Of a stretch of DNA of 64,000 nt, positions 57,490-64,000 are shown piece by piece. The stretch lies in the NCBI RefSeq assembly GCF_020740795.1, contig NC_067290.1, forward strand, positions 20,469,001 to 20,533,000, given 5' to 3'. The DNA is from Apus apus. Its lineage: Eukaryota; Chordata; Aves; Apodiformes; Apodidae. Each line of letters opens with the position of its first letter. Position 1 is the stretch's first letter. Position numbers and translations under genes: made by a program. The notes below the pieces were generated by a model. The model searched no databases. It saw only the letters and a list, made by a program, of their open reading frames with translations, and had not been told where the DNA came from.

Positions 57490-58125
57490 TGTGAAGCAAA
57501 AAAACCGGTGTAAATAGTGGTAACGGGCTATTTCAGAAGCGACTTGTTTTCTTTCACAAATGATGCCCGGATTTTGTAAAGGAATTTTATGGGCTTTATA
57601 AATCTTATTTAAAAGTAAATTTTGAAAATGCTTTCAAAGAGTTACTGAGAGCCATTTAGTGGCGATCGCGTTAGAAAGTGAAAAAGTGATCATCGTAAGA
57701 AATGTGCTGCAGTTTTACTCTGCTCCGGGAGGGGGGGAGTGGGGAGGAGGTGGCAAAGGAGCCTTTCTCTGTAGCCTGGTTTGGAAACCACAGAGTATTT
57801 AGCAAGGTGATAGGAACAAAGGAAAAGAGCTTGGCATGCTGTGCAAGCTCTTATCTTCTCCCTCTCATGAAATACAGAAAGAGGGAGAGCAGAAAGGCTG
57901 TAGGCTTCACTAAGTCCTAATTAGCCCTTGATTATGCCCGCAGCGGGAATGCAGTTTTCGCAAGTACAATTTCTCCGGTAGATCCAGACACCTGCCTGGT
58001 AGCTCGATAGTCCCATTTCTGTGTCCAGCAAAGCAGCGGTGGGGCCAGACTCAGTCCTCCAGAGGTGTGTGATGCCCGAAAAAACAGATTGCACCTGAAA
58101 GCCGCTCCGACTCAGGCCAGGGGAT
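57490..58125. promoter_or_regulatory. Candidate regulatory element retaining CpG in AT-rich sequence
   Basis: AT-rich unique sequence that nevertheless keeps many CpG dinucleotides: GTAACGGGC, GAAGCGACTTG, GTGGCGATCGCGTTAG (57659), TCATCGTAAG, CCCGCAGCGGG (57938), TTTTCGCAAG and CTCCGGTAG. Unmethylated or constrained sequence outside a gene is one explanation. No ORF of interest is present. Confidence 0.35.
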
Positions 58126-58256
58126 GTGCTGTAGGACAGTTTTCTCACCTTGCTTTCCTTCCCTGCCTCAGACAGGAAACCTCTTCGGCTCAGCAGTGTC
58201 TCTAATCCTTGCCTGTTTATTTAGGCTGGGACATAAAAGTCTGCACGATTCCTGGG

Positions 58257-58335
58257 TTTCTTTTTTTTTCTTTCCTTTTTCTTCCTCCCCCTCCCTCCCC
58301 CCTTTTACTTTTACTCCCCCCCTCCTCCTTTCTTT
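58257..58335 (+). repeat. Polypyrimidine tract of about 79 bases
   Basis: 50 pure pyrimidines (58257-58306), then more pyrimidine sequence broken only by single A at 58307 and 58313. Confidence 0.9.
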
Positions 58336-58339
58336 GGTG

Positions 58340-60700
58340 TTAAGGAATCACAAGAGCTCTTTAGAACAAAACCCGATGCGGCTGCCAAAGGACTAATTAC
58401 TGAGCTCCTCATCTCTTTCTCCAGGTACTTAAATTCTCTGGGAATAAGAGCCTGAGAAAGGCAGGAGGAGGGAGACCATAGGCTGTAATAAAATGGGTGG
58501 TTTATGTTTTGCTTCTCTTTGGAGATCAGTGCACTTGTAGTCCGTTCTGTGCAGTTCAGCTCCCCCCACAACACCCAGAGCAGCAATGTGGGTTTGGGAA
58601 GAAGCTGGGCAGATGAGGAATTTGCTGCCTGTGGCTGCGTTTTCCAGCGAGGGGTGATATCGATCCCTGCCGAGTGACAGGGCAGAGGATCTCACGGCTG
58701 GAGCTGGAGAAGTTCTTGCTTCATGGTCTTTATTTCAGCTCCTCGGGCAAAGGGCGGTGGAGACCCAGCCATCCTGTCCCATCCTTTTCAAAGATCAGCT
58801 GTTCAAATGCATAGAAAGTGAATATTTGTGTTAAAAAGGAGAATACAAAAAAAAGGCACCTGGTTTGCATTACTATATGATTGCCTAGATGGTTTGCAGG
58901 ATGCAGTGCACTATGAGATGCACTCGCATCCTGGGTGCTCCCAGTAGCCCCTTCCTTCTGCCTGACACCGGTAAGAAATAGCTCATAAAAATAAGTGACA
59001 TCTTGCATATTTCTTATAGTAGGGACTGTATCCAACCGTGTATTTGGCTCTGCAGGGGCTGTACTGCCAATTCTGGGGGCGCTGGACACTGTTTTCCTAC
59101 CCCGTTTATTCCTTGCTTTGTTAGGCAACATCATTTAGTTTGATTCTTGTGGCAGGAATAAGATGCCATCAATATCGGCAGCATCAATTCTCAGTAGGAG
59201 TGGAAGCTGCTCTAAGCAGGGCTCATCATGAGGGTGGTTTTATTTACCTTTGGTGAAGATGGATACGAATGGAAAAATCTCCTGGCACATTTTTCAGGCA
59301 GTTAAATAAGTACATTAAGTAGACACATAAATGCAATAAACACATACAAATACAGTTAACACACAGAATAAATACAGTCTTCCTGCCCGTTGGGTCCCTC
59401 TGATGTCCAAGGAGTGTGGCCTGCTGCTCAAGGAATATGAATGCAGCTATTTGTGTCAAGTGGTGCTTTTTGGGAGATGGGTTATTACAAGGAGGGTTTG
59501 TTTTCTTTGGTTGCTGGGTTATCCCAGACTTATTACAGTCATTGGCTATTAGTGGCCAATGCCTCAAGCACTTTCTTGTGTATTTAAGAATGTGTGTTAT
59601 TCTTAAGCAGCTGGGAAGGCTGTAGGCAGGGCAAAATTCAATATTATTAACCAGTGGTTGAATAAAATGAGTAATATTCATGAAATGATTTTTTTTTTTT
59701 TCCCTGTCCATAGAATATTTTAGGACTTTTCAGTGGTTTTGTGTTTCAGTGTTTTGTGTTTCAGACCTTTCCGTGGTGTGTTTGCAGAGCTCTTCTCCCC
59801 AGACCTGACTGGGAATGAGTTAGGGTTCTTAACTTCTGGAGGTGTGGTTTTCATATTAAATTAGTCAAGTTCACCTAAAGGGCAGTTTTTTAGCTGATCC
59901 ATGCAATACAGCCAAGCTTCTTGGGCAATTGGCCAGCTGAAGTTTCTAGTGCCTGGTTTTAGGACTGTGCATCCCTTCTATCCCACTGTCTTGTCAAAAG
60001 GTGAGTTACATCAGTTACTTATTTTTGTTCCTTAAGTTACTTAAAAATTACATTCATAAAGATTTTTACATCAACGTGAAAGCAAAAACCAGCCCTTTCC
60101 CAAAGCTCTGGGGTGAGATTCGTTTGGCAAAAAATGCCCTTTCTGGGCACTCAGCAAAGGCAGTTTGTGTGCGGTGTCCTCCTCTCCCTCTGCCCTGTGT
60201 GTTCCAGCTGGACCATCTTGGCAGGGCTTTGGCTTTGGTTCCCCAGGGGTCCATGGCTGGGATTCGGCCAGGGAGGGATGGGGGGGATTCATGGCAGGAA
60301 GATTAGGATTGTGGGGGTCACTCCATGCAATGTCTGGGAAATGCCATGCTCTGTGTGGGGGGGGATGTCCTGCTGACCCTTTGGTGCTGAAACGATAATG
60401 CAAAATCTTAACTAGGAGGGGAAGGAACGGGAGGCATTTTTTGGAGCAGCTGAGATGAATTTTGAATTAAATAAATTGTTGAGATCAAAACATTTTTGCT
60501 GAATACTGAGGGATTTCATTTTTCCTGTTGCTAATGGTGTTTGCAGTGCAGCGCTTTGCTGGATAATTTTTAATTAGAAGCTAGGACATGGATTTAAGTT
60601 CCAATACTATCATGTTTATGCTCATCCATTTTCCTGAGTCTTCCTGGAGATAATGAGTCCTGCCTCCTTTCCTCAGTGTCAAATTCAAGTTTGACCTTTT
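58340..60700. other. Intergenic DNA, no recognised element
   Basis: No gene is recognised. A small direct repeat TTTTGTGTTTCAGTG/TTTTGTGTTTCAG lies at about 59738-59765. The 155-codon minus-strand frame at 59244-59711 has no recognisable domain. Confidence 0.5.
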
Positions 60701-60802
60701 TGCTTGTAAATAGATTAGAAAAACTAATGCCAGGCTATTATAAGGTCTTTCATTTTGCTATAGGGAAGGTTATTTAGTTTATAAAGCTTGTTCCAGCCTA
60801 AT

Positions 60803-60810
60803 AGGTGTGA
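60803..60810 (+). promoter_or_regulatory. T-box half-site AGGTGTGA
   Basis: AGGTGTGA followed by AAA matches the core bound by T-box factors. It sits in an AT-rich unique stretch (about 60690-60830). A single short motif, so weak evidence. Confidence 0.3.
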
Positions 60811-60829
60811 AAAGAAAGAACACTTAAGC

Positions 60830-61680
60830 TCTCTGCTGCGGACAAGAGCATTGTATCTGAAAAGAGAAAGTCATGGTGGGTTCAGGTTGCTTATTTAAGA
60901 TATGTATCAGCACCACAAGCATGAACCTGAAGATACATCTTTAAAGACCAGGAAAGTGTGTTTTGCGCTGTCACAGCTCGAGCGCAATCACAGCTGCACA
61001 CAGTTGTGCATGGAGAAAAAGGGGGGATCGGGAGTTTCTTTCCCAGCCAGTTCCTGGCAGCTCATGATGCCCCTTTGCAGCAGTTTCTTAGGCTATTTCT
61101 CCAAAAAAGAAGCTTTCTACTCTCCGCGGATCAAAGGTGATTAAAACGGAGTGTGAAAGGAGCAATGCTGGCCTGGCCCACTGCCACAAAATACCATTTC
61201 CTTTATAAAGCCCTGGTCTGACAGCTTCGTCTTCAGCTGTTATTGAAATCAGGAGGTACTGATGCTCATGTGAAGAATACTGATATTATTAGTATTTTTT
61301 CCCTGCATCATCTGGGGATCTTTTTCTAATACTGTCGAAATCCTTGGCAGAAGAGGGAAAGATCTGGCTTCATTTTCTTGGCTTTATGCCTGTTCAGTTG
61401 CTCTGTAATCTGTGAGTAGCTCTTCAGCAAAGCCTGGCTAACCCTTGCTTAGTTTGGACATTGCAAGTCCTACCAGCACTTTTTGTTTCCTTCATAATTA
61501 TCTCTTTAAAAGAAGATGATGGTCCCAAACTGTCTCCTAGAAAGGGAACAGAAAAGCTCTTAATATAAACATGATCTAAATAATGATGGGCTGAAACCCT
61601 GTTTTCCAGGTAAAGCCACCGCCTGCCAATCACTTCCCAAATCACCCATTTAGCACCTTTTGTTGGGATCTGCCCGGTGG
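60830..61680. other. Intergenic DNA, no recognised element
   Basis: Nothing recognisable. A short CpG-bearing segment lies at 60963-60987 (TTGCGCTGTCACAGCTCGAG). Confidence 0.5.
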
Positions 61681-62060
61681 CTGCAAAATGCCTTTAGTAA
61701 AGGCGAAGTCTCTGTTGTCTCTGATCGCTCGGTGTGTTTTAAATTAGTGGAGAGCTGTGCCTCTCAGAACTACTGCTTTCCTAATTAGTCCGGCGTACTT
61801 TGCTATGGCTTAATAAAGTGACTGACTGTCTAGGGAGAGGCAAAACAAACCCAGACCCTCCGCTTTACTTCGGGTAAGAAGGGAATTTTCTTCTTAAGTT
61901 AGTTGTGTAGGAGTTGCTTTAGTTATAATGAGTAAACAGAGGGTGCTTATATTAATATAATTGATGTTACCAAATGGAATTTACAGTTACTGAAGCAGTA
62001 ATAAAAAGTAGCTTACAATACCCATGAAATGGTTTGCTGACATCTTACAGGCAATCCCAC
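61680..62060. promoter_or_regulatory. Candidate regulatory element
   Basis: Unique sequence with TTTTAAATTAGTGG, TTTCCTAATTAGTCCGGCG (61779), GGCTTAATAAAGTG and ATATTAATATAATTGATG (61950). CpG is kept next to a homeobox core. Conservation was not tested. Confidence 0.33.
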
Positions 62061-62328
62061 GTTCTGACTAGCTGAGGTGTATGTATGAGGTCCCCAGCAA
62101 GGAATAAAACTTGTGCAAACCAGTGGTTCCAGCTCAGGCCAGATGCTGCATGACCACTGGCATCAACCTGTGCTTCCCACAGCTCAGGCAAACCTTCGGG
62201 TTCACAACTGTGCTCAGGTTCTTACTGTCTTTATTACCCTTATAGCCATGGAAAATAAGCCAAGAGAAGATTGTCTAGCCCCAGGGGGTGGCCGAGCCCA
62301 TCCTTGAGCTCACCTGGGCTTCCACGAA

Positions 62329-62575
62329 ATCATAGAATCATAGAACCGTTCAGGTTGGAAAAGCCCCTTGGGATCATTGAGTCCAACCATCTTCCTTACT
62401 CTTCAAAGTTCTCCCCTAAACCATCTCCACCACCACCACATCCAAACGACCCTTCAACACACCCAGGGATGGTGACTCAACCACCTCCCTGGGCAGCCTG
62501 TTCCAGTGTCTGACCACTCTTCCTGTAAAAAAACTTCCCTAATGTCCAGTCTAAACCTACCCTGGACCAAAGTCC
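62329..62575 (-). mobile_element. CR1 LINE fragment (3' end), minus orientation
   Basis: Starts with the reverse-complement CR1 tail AATCATAGAATCATAGAACC, then CAGGTTGGAAAAGCCC, TGGGCAGCCTGTTCCAGTG and ACTTCCCTAATGTCCAGTCT. The intact octamer tail marks the true 3' end at 62329. Confidence 0.95.
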
Positions 62576-62579
62576 TGTC

Positions 62580-64000
62580 TGCTCCCTGGGGACTGCTCTG
62601 CACTGCAGCTCTGGACCTGTATGATGTTCATACCTGGGTAACTTGCTCTCCATTACGGAATTTCTTTCCTGGCAGGGTATAGCAGCTATCATTAAATCAA
62701 AATCTATCTGGAACCAGAACAGAGACTCAAACTTCAAAGCTTGCCACTGTTCTCCGTGGAGCTCTTCTCGCTGGTTGCCTGGGAGGCTTGTTTGAAATTA
62801 TGCACGGAGAGGAATGATTTCCAAAGTTGTCATAATTATGCCCCTGAGTGGGTGAGCGCTGGAAGCTGGAGGAGAAGCAGCAGCTCCCTGGCTGCCCAGC
62901 ACCAGCTCCGGGGAGCAAACCCTCGGGAGCCAAACCCCCAGGGGTGCCCCAGATACTGCAGCCTCTTCCCACCCTTCTCCACCTACGGACCATGTAGGAA
63001 GCCCTTGGTTTATATCTGCTTTCCACATCATCTGCTCTCGCTGTTTTTAGAAGGCTGATGGGTATGAAGGCGGCAAAACGCCGTCTGACGTGATGCCCTT
63101 TCCAGCCCTGTGCTGAGTGAAGGAGCTGGCTTTCTTCTGACAGCCTGGGATCTCAGCCATGCTGTGCCTTTTAGAAACATTAAAAGGCTTCTCTTGCCTT
63201 AAAATATTGTCACCTTGTGAAGCCTTACATGGCTGTATCTGTGCACTTCTGTTCATATCATCATGATGCATTGAAATGGAAGGTAATTAGGTCTCAGACA
63301 GACAGTGAGTTTTCCCATGTCTGGGAGAATTCAGTACCTCTGTACCCACAGCCCTTCTTCAGCTAGAAACCTCTGCCTGGTAGGTCTGGGGTCAGAAGTG
63401 TGAGTTTTGGATAACTTTTAAATCAGGATGAAGTGTCTGCTGTGTGCTGCAAAGGAGCAAAGAGAAGGCATTGCTCCTGATGTGGAGGATCAGGTGCCAG
63501 GAGCTGGGTCCTGATGTGCTAATTGGTGTGTTTCTGAGGATGGATCGCTCTTAATTGTGGGTTGGGTTGGTGAAGCGTGTTGGCTCATTGGACACAAACA
63601 AGAGACTTCATGTAGCTTGGTGGGAGCTCAGAGATTAATGTTTGGTTAAAAATACAACTCATTTCTTCTCTCTCCTCAAGAGAATCCCCTCCTTAGCCTG
63701 GGAAGGTCTGCAGAAAAACCGGTCCAGGTTTTGTTGTTGGGGAATTTGTCTTCAGGTCCCTTGCACAGGGATGGTGGTATCAGGGCTTGTTGGCAGCAGA
63801 ATTGCTTTGGATGCTTTCTTTTGTCCTTTTCAATTTACTGTAATAGCAGCCAACGTGATAGAAGATGTGCAGTTTTGGATACTTTCAAGGTTGGTCCATA
63901 TTTTACAAGAATCGTTATTGCTGAGCTGAACTGCGCCGTGTTTGGGGACCGTGACATTCTACTTGTCTCTGAATAATTGCCCAACTTCTCCCAGAGTGAA
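62580..64000. other. Intergenic DNA to the window end
   Basis: No gene or repeat is recognised. The frames at 63642-63929 and 63731-63976 overlap in different phases and lack any known motif. Confidence 0.5.

Noticed and set aside
1-64000. CRISPR arrays, tRNA or rRNA genes, viral insertions
   Set aside because: No spaced-repeat array, no cloverleaf with intact promoter boxes and no retroviral gag/pol-like frames were noticed. A tRNAscan and RepeatMasker run would settle this.

Overview
The window is nuclear DNA from a bird. Two multi-exon vertebrate genes with GT-AG introns can be read end to end. At least five interspersed fragments match the CR1 (chicken repeat 1) LINE 3' region, with its typical ATTCTGTGA-type tail, and the genes are compact, as in avian genomes. 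The species cannot be fixed from this sequence.

Layout: 1-3.2 kb is upstream intergenic DNA with one CR1 copy. ARL8B occupies about 3.2-18.35 kb on the + strand: a CpG-island promoter, 7 coding exons encoding 186 aa, and a 3' UTR of about 1.9 kb. A 3.1 kb spacer (18.4-21.5 kb) leads to EDEM1, also on the + strand: a CpG-island promoter, 12 coding exons encoding 605 aa with a stop at 32518, and a 3' UTR with several candidate poly(A) signals, the last near 35.6 kb. The order ARL8B-EDEM1 in the same direction is the known vertebrate order (human 3p26). From about 35.65 kb to the end I find no protein-coding gene. That part is a gene desert with three CR1 fragments, simple repeats, an orphan CpG-rich patch and several AT-rich, homeobox-motif-dense blocks that look like candidate conserved regulatory elements.

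Functionally, ARL8B is the small GTPase that couples lysosomes to kinesin and to fusion machinery. EDEM1 is the ER alpha-mannosidase-like lectin of ER-associated degradation. They are neighbours, not an operon. Both promoters carry E-box-like sites of the type bound by MiT/TFE factors, a speculative shared regulatory theme.

The most interesting signals are: an upstream ORF overlapping the EDEM1 start codon; an M-box in the ARL8B leader that contains a start-stop ATGTGA; a near-consensus CTCF motif in the ARL8B promoter; GGCCCC repeats just before the ARL8B ATG; an orphan CpG-rich patch split by a CR1 at 53.0-53.7 kb; and several candidate enhancers in the desert. I saw no clear new protein family, CRISPR array or RNA gene.
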